A stretch of DNA of 64,000 bases, from assembly GCF_030283205.1 (NCBI RefSeq), contig NZ_JASNWF010000021.1:1-64000 (forward strand), in the 5' to 3' direction. Below the pieces are notes generated by a model that saw only the letters and a list, made by a program, of their open reading frames with translations, was not told where the DNA came from and made no database searches. Both the position numbers and the translations under genes were made by a program. Shown here piece by piece: positions 49,493 through 58,204 of the stretch. Position 1 is the first letter of the stretch, and every line of letters starts with the position of its first letter. The DNA comes from Actinomadura opuntiae. GTDB lineage: Bacteria; Actinomycetota; Actinomycetes; Streptosporangiales; Streptosporangiaceae.

Positions 49493-50620
49493 ATGACCAA
49501 GACCCTGGTGGTGACCAACGACTTCCCGCCCCGTCCCGGCGGCATCCAGGCGTTCGTGCACGGCCTCGCGGTCCGGCGCCCGCCCGGTTCGGTGGTGGTG
49601 TACGCACCGGCGTGGAAGGGGGCCGCGGCGTTCGACGCGCAGCAGCCGTTCCCGGTCGTCCGGCACCCCGGCTCGCTGATGCTGCCCGAGCCGGGCGTGC
49701 TGCGCCGCGCGTCGGCCCTGCTGCGGGTCGAGCGCTGCGACTCGGTGGTGTTCGGGGCGGCGGCCCCGCTCGGGCTGCTCGCCCCGGCGCTGCGGCGGCG
49801 CGGGGCCCGGCGGATCGTCGGGATCACGCACGGGCACGAGGCGGGCTGGGCGGCGCTGCCGGTCGCGCGGTCGCTGCTCGGCCGCATCGGCGACGGCGTC
49901 GACGCGCTCACCTACCTGGGGGAGTACACCCGGTCCCGGATGGCGCGGGCGCTGTCCCCGGACGCGGCGGCGCGGATGGCGCGGCTCGCCCCCGGCGTGG
50001 ACGAGACGCTGTTCCGCGCGGGCGCGGGCGGCGCGGAGATCAGGGAGCGGCACGGGCTGGCGGACCGTCCGGTGGCGGTGTGCGTGTCGCGGCTGGTGCC
50101 GCGCAAGGGGCAGGACGCGCTGATCCGGGCGTGGCCGCGCGTCCTGGCGGAGGTCCCGGACGCGGCGCTGCTGCTCGTCGGCGGCGGCCCCTCCCGGGGG
50201 GAGCTGGAGCGGCTCGCGGCGTCCGAGGGGGTGACCGGTTCGGTGGTGTTCACGGGGAGCGTCCCGTGGGCGGAGCTGCCCGCGCACTACGACGCGGGGG
50301 ACGTGTTCGCGATGCCCTGCCGGACGCGCCGCCGCGGACTGGACGTCGAGGGCCTCGGAATCGTCTACCTGGAGGCGTCGGCGACCGGCCTGCCGGTCGT
50401 CGCGGGTGACTCCGGCGGTGCGCCGGACGCCGTCCTGGACGGTGAGACCGGCGTCGTGGTGCCGGGCCGGTCGGTGCGGTGCGTCGCGGACGCGGTCGCC
50501 GGGCTGCTCGCCGACCCGGAGCGGGCCCGCGCGATGGGCCGGGCGGGCCGGGCGTGGGTGGAGCAGGAGTGGCGCTGGGACGTCCAGGCCGCGCGCCTGG
50601 ACGCCCTGCTGGGCCCCTGA
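49493..50620 (+). CDS. pimB: GT4 mannosyltransferase, PimB'-like
   Basis: A 375-residue retaining glycosyltransferase with a GT-B fold. N-terminal NDFPPRPGGIQAFVHGL, middle ITHGHEAGWA, CVSRLVPRKGQDALIRAWP and the donor-site motif EGLGIVYLEASATGLPVVAGDSGGAPDAV. It fits the GDP-mannose-dependent phosphatidylinositol-monomannoside mannosyltransferase PimB', whose gene is also close to the qcr operon in mycobacteria. TATCCT at 49478 is 10 nt before the ATG, so the message is probably leaderless. Confidence 0.82.
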   Translation: MTKTLVVTNDFPPRPGGIQAFVHGLAVRRPPGSVVVYAPAWKGAAAFDAQQPFPVVRHPGSLMLPEPGVLRRASALLRVERCDSVVFGAAAPLGLLAPALRRRGARRIVGITHGHEAGWAALPVARSLLGRIGDGVDALTYLGEYTRSRMARALSPDAAARMARLAPGVDETLFRAGAGGAEIRERHGLADRPVAVCVSRLVPRKGQDALIRAWPRVLAEVPDAALLLVGGGPSRGELERLAASEGVTGSVVFTGSVPWAELPAHYDAGDVFAMPCRTRRRGLDVEGLGIVYLEASATGLPVVAGDSGGAPDAVLDGETGVVVPGRSVRCVADAVAGLLADPERARAMGRAGRAWVEQEWRWDVQAARLDALLGP

Positions 50621-50646
50621 ACCTCGCCCTGCTGGGCCCCTGAACC
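50602..50646. repeat. 22-bp direct repeat duplicating the gene's 3' end
   Basis: Identical 22-bp copies at 50602-50623 and 50625-50646, one base apart, each include CCCTGCTGGGCCCCTGAACC. The first contains the mannosyltransferase stop codon; the second is a downstream copy. Confidence 0.85.
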
Positions 50647-50759
50647 GCGCCGCCGCCCGATGTGGCGCGGCGGCCACGGGGGCGTGGCCCGCGGGCGCGG
50701 CGGAAAGCAGTCGGCGGGCGCGTATCGCGGCCCGCCTCCCGGGTGACAGGATGCCGGAT

Positions 50760-51572
50760 ATGGAGAACGCGGACATCGAGGACGCGTGGGCCCGGGTTCC
50801 CGGGGAGACCGCGCGGTGGCTGCACGACCTGGACCCCGACCACTGCTACTCGGGTTTCGAGCCGCCCCGCAATCCGGACTCCGCGTGGCTCCTGCACGCG
50901 ATGTACTCCTGGGAGGAGGGCCTGGTCACCACGACGCACGACGACGTCCACCAGTCGATGCTCGGCGCGGGGCTGGTCGAGCCGCCGCCCGACCCGGCGG
51001 CGGACCCGTCCGGCGACGTGGGCGACCTGCTGGAGGGCGCGATCGTCACCGGCACCGAGCTCGGCCGCAGCGGCGACCCCGGCGCGGGCTGGCGGCGGCT
51101 GCGCTGGCGGGAGCTGGCACGCGGCTTCGGCGAGCCCGCCGTCCCGGAGGGGGAGCTGCCCGGCAACCGCTGCCTGCGCCAGGGACATCCGGCGGGGAGC
51201 TGGTCGGCGGCCATCCGCCCGCCCGCGGAGGGCTGCCTGGACCGGGAGAGCTGGTACCGGCTGGTCGGGGTGCTGCTGCGGCACAGCCCGGGCGGCGCCG
51301 CGACCCGCTGCCTGGCGTACTACTGCCCGCTGGTCACCGCCGACTGGGACGACGAGACCGTGCTGGCGGGACGGCTCGGCGACGCGGCCCGGCTGTACGA
51401 CCATCCGGCGATGGCGAGCTGCCCGTCCAACCTGTGGGCCGAGGACCGCTCCTGGGTCGTGTACTGCGACTGGGACCTGTGGGGTACGAAGGTCGTCGGC
51501 CCGGCCGCGCTCGTCCAGGCGCTCCTGGACGATCCGGAGCTGGAGGGCGTCCGCCTGCCCTGGACCCGCTAG
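50760..51572 (+). CDS. Hypothetical protein
   Basis: A 270-residue acidic soluble protein that I do not recognise. It is Trp- and Asp-rich (ARWLHDLDPDHCYSGFEPP, HAMYSWEEGLVTTTHDDVHQ, VVYCDWDLWGTKVVGP). No signal peptide or membrane segment is seen. Codon use is normal for the window. A weak CAGGAT box suits a leaderless start at this ATG; an in-frame ATG 3 codons earlier is possible. It is not obviously linked to its neighbours. The 587 bp that follow (51573-52159) contain no convincing gene: reading frames there have shadow-like Arg/Pro/Gly composition. Confidence 0.7.
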   Translation: MENADIEDAWARVPGETARWLHDLDPDHCYSGFEPPRNPDSAWLLHAMYSWEEGLVTTTHDDVHQSMLGAGLVEPPPDPAADPSGDVGDLLEGAIVTGTELGRSGDPGAGWRRLRWRELARGFGEPAVPEGELPGNRCLRQGHPAGSWSAAIRPPAEGCLDRESWYRLVGVLLRHSPGGAATRCLAYYCPLVTADWDDETVLAGRLGDAARLYDHPAMASCPSNLWAEDRSWVVYCDWDLWGTKVVGPAALVQALLDDPELEGVRLPWTR

Positions 51573-52011
51573 GCGCCCGGCCGGGGCCGGATAGGACGCC
51601 GGCCCCGGGACGGGACCCCGCCCCCGCGCCGTAGGCGGGGCGTCCGTGCCGCGGGACCGGCGGGCAGAGGGGGCCGTGCCGGGCTCCCGGAGACCAGTTC
51701 CACGCGCCCGCCCCTGCCGAGGTGGGGCGGGAGCGGTCCGGCGCCTGCCGGTCCTGCGCCCGGTGGGGGAGGACCTGGAGACGGGCGCGCCGCGAAGGGC
51801 CGGCCTGCGGCGGCCGGACCGGTGCCGCGTGGACGGGAGGCCCGGGGCACGGCCCCGGGCCGGCGGCCGTCCGCCGGGCGGGCGGGTCCGTGCGTGCCCG
51901 GAGGGGTCGTTCCGGGTGAAAGCTCTCCGTCATCGCGGGACACCTCCTGCCGCTGCGCGTCCACGGTCGCCGACGCCCCCGACGCTAGGCCCCGGCCGCG
52001 CCCCCGGCACC

Positions 52012-52110
52012 CCCGTTAAAGCGGACTTAAGGGGCGGATTACTCATCGCTAATTTCTCGGCCAGGTCCGGCCTCAAAACGGGCGTTCGGCTTCATATGCA
52101 TATGTGCCGG
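52012..52110. promoter_or_regulatory. AT-rich promoter region upstream of the PBP gene
   Basis: The GC-rich spacer changes to an AT-rich patch with GTTAAAGCGGACTTAAGG, ATTACTCATCGCTAATTTC and the palindrome CATATGCATATG. Several TANNNT-like boxes are present, so a promoter for the downstream gene is likely, though no single pair of boxes stands out. Confidence 0.4.
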
Positions 52111-52159
52111 GCGTTGAGATGATCACCATTCCGGGGCGGGCGGGAGGAAGGGCGCGCAT

Positions 52160-53544
52160 ATGCGGTCGCGGGGTGTCGGCGTGCTGGCGGTTCTGGTGGC
52201 GGTGGCGCTGGGCGGGGGGCTCGTCGCGGCCTGGCAGCTGCGCGGCGGGCGCGGCCCGGGGAAGCCGGAGAAGGTCGCCGCCGGCTTCTTCGCGGCCTGG
52301 CGGAAGGGCTCCCTGGACGGGATGCGCGACCTGGTCGCGGACCCGCCCGGCGACTTCGCCGACCGGTACCGGGCGCTGTCGCGCACGCTGGCGGTCACCT
52401 CGGTCGACGTCGAGCCGCGTCCGGTGGTGCGCTCCGGGGCGAGTGGGCGCTCAACCAGGTGCGGCTGCCCGCGGTCACGCTCGTCGCACGCGACGGCAAG
52501 GCGCTGCCCGACACCGGGATCCTCGCGCCCTACCTGGCGGAACTCGTCGACGGGCTGACGCCGGAGGGCTATGACGAGGTCAGGTGGGTCATCGAGCTGC
52601 GCGACGACGGCGGCCCGCCGCAGCGGGTGAAGGTGCTGGACGGCAAGCCGGGCAAGAAGATCCGCACGACCCTGGACCGGCACCTCCAGGCGGACGCCGA
52701 GAATGCCCTCGCCGCCGCCCCCGGAGCCGCCTCGATCGTGGCGGTCCGGCCGTCCACCGGCGAGGTCCTGGCGGTCGCGGACGGCCTCGGCGGCCTCGGC
52801 GCGTTCACCGGCCCCTATCCGCCCGGCTCCACGTTCAAGGTGGTCACGGTGGGCGCGCTGGTCGCGGACGGGTCCGGGCCCGGCACGCCCGCCGACTGCC
52901 CGGCGTCCGTCGTCACCGCGCAGCGGACGATCCGCAACGACGAGGGCCACGAGCTGGGCCGCACCACGCTGAGCGGCGCGTTCGCCGCGTCCTGCAACAC
53001 CACCTTCGCCCGCCTCGGCGTCGAGGGCGCGGGCGCGGGCAGGCTCGCGGCCAGCGCACGCAGGTTCGGGTTCGGGACGAGGTTCTCGCCCGGGGTGCCG
53101 ATGGCGGAGGGAAGCTTCCCGGACCCGGGCAGCGGCGCGGAGCTGGCGGAGGCGGCGATCGGGCAGGGCCGCGTCCAGGCGACGCCGCTGCTGATGGCGA
53201 GCGTCGCGGCGGCGGTCGCGGACGGGTCGTGGCGGGCGCCGCGGCTGCTCGCGCCCAAGCTGGTCCGCGAGGGCGGCGGCGCCGTGCCGGACCCGCGCCC
53301 GATCCCCGGGGCGGCCGCGCTGCGCTCGATGATGCGGGCGGTGGTGACCGGCGGCACCGCGGCGGGCGCCGGGCTGCCGGACGGCACCGCCGGCAAGACG
53401 GGGACGGCCGAGTACCAGAACGACGGGTCGTCGCACGCCTGGTTCATCGGGTACCGCGGTGACCTGGCGTTCTCGGCGTTCGTCCAGGCCGGCGGCTCGG
53501 GCCCGCGGGTGGCCGCGCCGCTGGCCGCGAAGTTCCTCCGCTGA
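52160..53544 (+). pseudogene. Penicillin-binding transpeptidase with single-base frameshift
   Basis: A class B penicillin-binding protein of about 461 residues split by a frameshift. The first part has an N-terminal membrane helix (about 5-25) and an NTF2-like MecA N-terminal domain (VAAGFFAAWRKGSLDGMRDL). The phase changes at the G run 52436-52439; adding one G restores VVRSGGEWALNQVRLPA and joins to the transpeptidase domain. There the motifs are intact: STFK (52828-52839), SCN (52990-52998) and KTG (53395-53403). Such intact motifs suggest a sequencing or assembly error or a very recent mutation. A GGAGGAAGG box precedes the ATG. Confidence 0.85.
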
Positions 53545-53697
53545 CAGTCGCCCGAGAAACCACCGGAACGGTCGAACGCGCGGCGGTCCTCATGCGTACT
53601 CCAACGATGAGCGGAAACGGCCGGAACCGCGGCTCGAACGGATTTTTGTCACCAACTCTCATCTGAGCGGCCAATGGGGCGTATGCTCCGTGGTTGA

Positions 53698-53725
53698 TCG
53701 ACGGGATTCGCGAGAATCCCGTCGA
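53698..53725 (+). promoter_or_regulatory. 12-bp stem-loop in the 5' region of the LytM-like gene
   Basis: TCGACGGGATTC (53698-53709), loop GCGA, and its perfect complement (53714-53725) lie 140 nt before the ATG at 53866. A TATGCT box (53682-53687) just upstream could be a -10, which would put the hairpin at the start of a long leader. The 320-bp gap 53545-53865 has no other gene. Confidence 0.45.
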
Positions 53726-53865
53726 GACGCGGGGTGGGAGCGAGCGGGCTCCGCACACACCGCGTCACCGATGTCTCAACGGAACCTTCGCCGGGCCTCG
53801 GCGCCAGGACGGCACCGAGCCGACCCGGCGTTCGCCTGCGCTCCGCCTCCTCCACAGGAGAGGGC

Positions 53866-55512
53866 ATGGCGCGACGTGACGACGGGCATGCGTCCCGGAC
53901 CAACACGCATGCTGCACCGTGGGCGCGGGCACCCGAGCATCCCCCGCCCGGAACCGGGCCCCGGCGCGGCCGCTGGTCGCAGGAGCCGCGGTGGCCCGAG
54001 GGGTCCTGGTGGTCGGAGCAGCCCGGCTGGGACGAGCGGGGCCGGCGGCGCCGGCGCGAACCGACGCGCCGCGACGTGCGGCGGCGCGAGAAGGGCCGAT
54101 CGGGCCGGCGGCGGACGGAGCGTCCGGCGCCGCGGGCGGCGTCCCGGCTGGAACCGCCCCCCGGCCCCCGGCGCCGCGATCCCGGCCGGACGTCCGGCCG
54201 GCGTCCCCCGACCCACCCCCGGCCGGGCCCGCGGGCGCGGCCGCGCGGGGCGCGTATGCCCACCGACCGGGTGGGCGTCGGCGCGATCATCCTGTCGGCC
54301 GTCGTCGGCCTGTCGCTGCTGGGCATCGCCGAGCGGACGCTGCTGGACGGCCGCCCGATCGGCACCACCGAGTCGGCCGCCGCGGGCAAGGGGGCGCGCC
54401 ACCCCAAGGGGCACGCCACCGCCTCGCCCGGCGCGGCGCGGCACCCTCGGCAGCGGCCCGGGGCCTCGGACGCGCCGGCGGCCCCGGCGCGTCCGGACAC
54501 GCGGGCGCTGACCGCGCAGGTCCGCAAGGCGACCCTCGCCGAGCGGGGCGCCGCCGCCCGGCAGGCCTACGGCGCCGCGCCGACGCGGCCGCCGGTCGTC
54601 GCGGCGTCCCGCACCAGCGACGACGGGACGTGGGTGTTCGGCACCACCGCGATCCCGGTGCCCGCGAGCAGCGACGCCGACCCTGAGATCGCCTTCTTCG
54701 CGGCCCGCTGGACGGGCCGCTCCTGGCGGGTCGGGCTGTCGGGCGGCACCGCGTTCGGCACCCTGCTCGGCGCGATGCCGGCGACCGTGATGTCGGCGGC
54801 GGAGGCGCGCGTGCTGCGCCGCTACGGCGCGCTGTCCGCGGAGCAGGCCGCCACCGCGGTCAACGGCACCCGCGGCGGCACGGCGCTGATGCTGCCGTGG
54901 AAGACCGGCACGTCCTGGACGATGCTGACCGCCGCCCCCGGCTCGGCGCAGCGGCCGCTGTCGGCGCTGGCGTTCGCGGGCGGCGACGGGCGCGTCCTGG
55001 CCTCCGGCGCGGGCCGGCTCTACCGGTTCTGCGGTGACGGGTCCGGGTCCGCGCTGCTGATGGTGGTGCACGCCGGCGGCGTCGCCACGACCTACGACCG
55101 GGTGAGCGCGGCGACCCGGCTGCGCGAGGGCAGCGTGGTCGGGCGCGGCGACCCGCTCGGCCGGACCGGCACCGCCGGCGCCTGCGGCGGCGCGCCCGCC
55201 GCCCGCGCCGAGGTCCGCTTCGACCTGCGCCGCGGCGCCGGGTCCGTGCCGCTGGACGGCGCCGTCATCGGCGGCTGGACGTTCAGCGAGCGCGCGAAGC
55301 CGCTGCTCGGCTACGCCGAGCGCGGCGCCCTGCAAGTGCTCCCCGGGGGCCTGCTCGCCAACCTCGGCGCGGTCCCCGCGGCGGACACCCCGCCGTCATC
55401 GCCCTCATCGCCGCCTCCCGGCGACGAGCCGGGCGGCGCAGGACCGGCCGGCGACCCGTCGCCGGCCGCTACCCAGAACAGGAGTCCGAGCGGTGCGAAC
55501 ACGCAACAGTGA
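53866..55512 (+). CDS. Membrane protein with degenerate LytM (M23) domain
   Basis: A 548-residue protein: an extremely Arg/Pro-rich cytoplasmic N-terminus (1-130), one transmembrane helix (VGVGAIILSAVVGLSLLGI, about 136-155), an Ala-rich linker, and an extracytoplasmic domain ending in a LytM-like fold. The segment SALLMVVHAGGVATTYDRVS, then GSVVGRGDPLGRTGTAGACGG copies the M23 layout, but the usual YxHL His is Asp and the HxH of the last motif is absent (PAARAEVRFDL). It should not be an active peptidase. An AGGAGAGGG box lies just upstream of the ATG; ATG at M131 is an alternative. Overlaps the cytochrome gene by 20 nt. Confidence 0.78.
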   Translation: MARRDDGHASRTNTHAAPWARAPEHPPPGTGPRRGRWSQEPRWPEGSWWSEQPGWDERGRRRRREPTRRDVRRREKGRSGRRRTERPAPRAASRLEPPPGPRRRDPGRTSGRRPPTHPRPGPRARPRGARMPTDRVGVGAIILSAVVGLSLLGIAERTLLDGRPIGTTESAAAGKGARHPKGHATASPGAARHPRQRPGASDAPAAPARPDTRALTAQVRKATLAERGAAARQAYGAAPTRPPVVAASRTSDDGTWVFGTTAIPVPASSDADPEIAFFAARWTGRSWRVGLSGGTAFGTLLGAMPATVMSAAEARVLRRYGALSAEQAATAVNGTRGGTALMLPWKTGTSWTMLTAAPGSAQRPLSALAFAGGDGRVLASGAGRLYRFCGDGSGSALLMVVHAGGVATTYDRVSAATRLREGSVVGRGDPLGRTGTAGACGGAPAARAEVRFDLRRGAGSVPLDGAVIGGWTFSERAKPLLGYAERGALQVLPGGLLANLGAVPAADTPPSSPSSPPPGDEPGGAGPAGDPSPAATQNRSPSGANTQQ

Positions 55513-56545
55513 CGATCCCGTCGTGCCCGCGTGGGCGCTGCGGGCCGTGGTCGCGGGCGCGGTGCTGGTGCTGGCCGGGGCCGCGACCCCGCCGGGCGCC
55601 GTCGCGGCGGCGCAGGCGCAGTACTTCCTCTCCTTCTACGCGGGCGTCTTCACGCTGCTCGCGCTGACCGGCGCGGTGATGACCGGGCTGCTCGCCACCG
55701 AGCGGCTGATCCTGAAGATCCGGCACCGGGTGCTGGCGCAGGGCGCGCACCGCGCCTGCGCGGTCGTCGCGTCGGTGATGGTCGTCGCGCACGTCGCGGT
55801 GAAGGTGCTGGGCGGCCTCGCGACCCCCGCGCAGATCGTGGTGCCGACGCCGGACGCGGTCGGCCTCGGCACGGTGGCGTTCGAGCTGATGGTGCTGATC
55901 GTGATCACCGGGATCCTGCGGATCCGGTTCGTCTCGCGCGCCCGCCCGTGGGTGTGGCGGTCGATGCACGCCGTCGCCTACATCTCCTGGCCGATCGCGA
56001 TCCTGCACGGCCTCACCGCCGGGCGGCTCGCGGCGAACTGGGTGGTGCTCAGCTACGTGATAAGCGTCGTCGGGGTGCTGATCGCGCTGACGACCCGGCT
56101 GATCGTGGTGATCAAGCCGCGCGAGGTCGAGCGGGCCGGCGACGGCTTCGGCGCCGGCGAGCGGGCGGCGGCCGCCGCGGTGGCGCGCCGCGCGCGCGGC
56201 CGCTTCCCCGAGCGCGAGCGGCGTCCGGTGGGCGGACGCGGCGGCGAGGATCCGCGCGACTACGACGACCTGCGGTTCTATGACGACCTGCGCGATTACG
56301 ACGATCCGCGCGCCTACGACGACCCGCGCGACGTGAACGGGCTGCGCGATGCGGACGGGTTGCGGAGAGCAGACGGGCTGCGCGGTGCCGACGGGCTGCG
56401 CGGTGCGGACGGAGCACGGGGTGCGGACGACCTGCGGGTCGGCGGGATGCGGGCCGGGCGCGACTCCCGGGCCACCACGACCGATCCGCGCGGCGTCCCG
56501 CTGCCGGGCGAGGGCGGCGGCTGGGACACCGAGGTCATCCGATGA
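55493..56545 (+). CDS. b-type cytochrome, ferric-reductase-like membrane domain, with repetitive tail
   Basis: A 350-residue membrane protein. About six helices in residues 15-205; paired heme-ligand histidines H86-X13-H100 and H159-X12-H172, the spacing of ferric reductase/NADPH oxidase cytochromes, so two b hemes are expected. No FAD/NAD domain is fused. Residues 240-330 are soluble and made of repeats (YDDLRFYDDLRDYDDPRAYDD, then DADGLRRADGLRGADGLRGAD). GTG start with AGGAG box inside the previous gene. It overlaps the next gene by 4 nt, pairing it with a NuoF-like flavoprotein as likely electron donor. Confidence 0.82.
   Translation: MRTRNSDDPVVPAWALRAVVAGAVLVLAGAATPPGAVAAAQAQYFLSFYAGVFTLLALTGAVMTGLLATERLILKIRHRVLAQGAHRACAVVASVMVVAHVAVKVLGGLATPAQIVVPTPDAVGLGTVAFELMVLIVITGILRIRFVSRARPWVWRSMHAVAYISWPIAILHGLTAGRLAANWVVLSYVISVVGVLIALTTRLIVVIKPREVERAGDGFGAGERAAAAAVARRARGRFPERERRPVGGRGGEDPRDYDDLRFYDDLRDYDDPRAYDDPRDVNGLRDADGLRRADGLRGADGLRGADGARGADDLRVGGMRAGRDSRATTTDPRGVPLPGEGGGWDTEVIR
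56260..56440. repeat. Tandem coding repeats in the cytochrome tail
   Basis: Several copies of a TACGACGACC-CGCGCGA unit (56262-56335) are followed by about five copies of a 21-bp unit close to GCGGACGGGCTGCGCGGT (56338-56435). They encode the YDDxRD and ADGLRG peptide repeats and keep frame. Confidence 0.75.
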
Positions 56546-58056
56546 ACCCGGTGGCCACGGTCTCCAACATCGGCGGTCCCCGGCTCACCCTCGGCTTCGA
56601 CCGCTTCGACCGGCTCGACCTCGACCGGCACCTCGCCGTGCACGGCCGGCTGCGCGTCCCCAACCTGGACGACCTGATCCGCATGGCCGAGCAGGTCGAC
56701 CTGCGGGGCCGCGGCGGCGCCGGGTTCCCGTTCGCCCGCAAGCTGGCGGCCGTCGCGTCCCGGGTGAACCACCCGAGCGCGGACCAGACGCTGCTGCTGC
56801 CGGGCGAGAAGGGCAGCGACCGCGGCTCCAGCGAGGACGTCGTCGTGGTCGTCAACGGGGCCGAGGGCGAGCCGGGCAGCGCCAAGGACAAGGTGCTGCT
56901 CGGCCGCGCCCCGCACCTGGTCCTGGACGGCGCGCAGATCGTCGCCACCGCCCTTGGCACCCAGCGGATCGTCCTCGCCGTGGAGAGCGACGAGGCGGCC
57001 CGGTCGGTGCGCGCCGCGATCGGGGAACGGCGGATGCCCGCCCGCGTCGTCCGGCTGACCGAGCGGTTCATCTCCGGGGAGAGCGGCGCGGTGGTCCGCG
57101 CCATCAACGGCGAGACGCCGATCCCGCCGGGCGTCAAGGTGCGCGCCGCCGAGTCCGGGGTCGACGGGTACCCGACGCTGCTGTCCAACACCGAGACGTT
57201 CGCGCAGCTGGCGGTGCTGGTCTCGCTCGGCCCCGACCTGTACGCCTCGGCCGGGACCGACGAGGAGCCGGGCACCACGCTGCTCACCGTCGGCGGCACC
57301 ACGGTCGTCGAGGCGCCGCTCGGCACGCCGCTGCGGGACGTCCTGAAGCACTGCGACGTGCCGCCGGGCCCCGGCGTGCTTGTCGGCGGGTACCACGGGA
57401 TGTGGCTCGGCCCCGCCGCGGCGTCGCGGGCCGTGCTGTCGCGGGCCGGGATGCGCGCCGCCGGCGGGACGATCGGCGCCGGGATCGTCCTGCCGCTCGG
57501 CCAGGGGACCTGCCCGCTCGGCGAGGTCACCCGGATCGCCTCCTACCTCGCCGCGCAGTCGGCCGGGCAGTGCGGCCCGTGCCGGCTCGGGCTGCCCGAC
57601 GTCGTCCGCGCCCTCAACGCGCTCAGCGAGGGCGGCGGGACGGTGGAGGACGTGCGCCGCGCCGCCGCGATCGGGCGCGGCCGCGGCGCCTGCACGCATC
57701 CGGACGGGACCGCGAGGTTCGTGCTGTCGGCGGTCGAGGCGTTCACCGCCGACATCGACGCGCACCGCTACGGCGGCACCTGCGGGCTGTCGACGTTCGG
57801 GGTGCTGCCGCTGCCCGTCCCGACCGGGCGGGAGGGCCGGGTGGCGATCGACTGGAGCCGCTGCGACGGCCACGGGCTGTGCGCCTACCTCGTCCCGGAG
57901 CTGATCCAGCTGGACCGGTACGGCTTTCCGGTGGTGCTCGGCAGCGACATTCCGTCCTGGATGGAACGGGACGTGCAGAAAGCGGTCGCGATGTGCCCGG
58001 CATTGGCGCTGCGGGTCGTCGGTGGAGTCCCGGGGAACCCCGTGCGGCGCCCCTGA
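56542..58056 (+). CDS. NuoF-like FMN/Fe-S protein with fused ferredoxin
   Basis: A 504-residue protein. Residues about 50-420 resemble the 51-kDa NADH-binding subunit (NuoF/HoxF): FMN motif LRGRGGAGFPFARKL (54-68), VVNGAEGEPGSAKDKVLLG, and a Fe-S region (SAGQCGPCRLGLPD, GACTHPDG). The first Cys of the usual CGxCxPCR motif is Ala, leaving three cysteines. Residues about 430-504 are a ferredoxin (DWSRCDGHGLCAYLVPELI ... MCPALALRV) of 3Fe-4S type. No NuoE or NuoG partner is nearby. It overlaps the b-cytochrome by 4 nt and probably feeds it electrons from NAD(P)H. Confidence 0.82.
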   Translation: MNPVATVSNIGGPRLTLGFDRFDRLDLDRHLAVHGRLRVPNLDDLIRMAEQVDLRGRGGAGFPFARKLAAVASRVNHPSADQTLLLPGEKGSDRGSSEDVVVVVNGAEGEPGSAKDKVLLGRAPHLVLDGAQIVATALGTQRIVLAVESDEAARSVRAAIGERRMPARVVRLTERFISGESGAVVRAINGETPIPPGVKVRAAESGVDGYPTLLSNTETFAQLAVLVSLGPDLYASAGTDEEPGTTLLTVGGTTVVEAPLGTPLRDVLKHCDVPPGPGVLVGGYHGMWLGPAAASRAVLSRAGMRAAGGTIGAGIVLPLGQGTCPLGEVTRIASYLAAQSAGQCGPCRLGLPDVVRALNALSEGGGTVEDVRRAAAIGRGRGACTHPDGTARFVLSAVEAFTADIDAHRYGGTCGLSTFGVLPLPVPTGREGRVAIDWSRCDGHGLCAYLVPELIQLDRYGFPVVLGSDIPSWMERDVQKAVAMCPALALRVVGGVPGNPVRRP

Positions 58057-58060
58057 CGGC

Positions 58061-58087
58061 GGCCCGTCCGGCCATTACGGACGGGCC
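58061..58087 (+). terminator. Terminator after the NuoF-like gene
   Basis: GGCCCGTCCG and its complement form a perfect 10-bp stem with a 7-nt loop, 4 nt after the stop, followed by GGGAAGTGAAAAAG. Confidence 0.7.
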
Positions 58088-58204
58088 GGGAAGTGAAAAA
58101 GTCCGAACAGCGGTGAACCCCCCGCCGGGCGTGGTGCGTATTCCCCGGCGAAACCGTGCCGGCCGTGTTATCCGGTGCGCTCCCGGAAGGAGGAAGGGAT
58201 TTCG

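Noticed and set aside
51646..52122. 158-codon plus-strand frame before the PBP
   Set aside because: No ribosome binding site, shadow-like composition in its first 100 codons, and it runs through the AT-rich promoter island.
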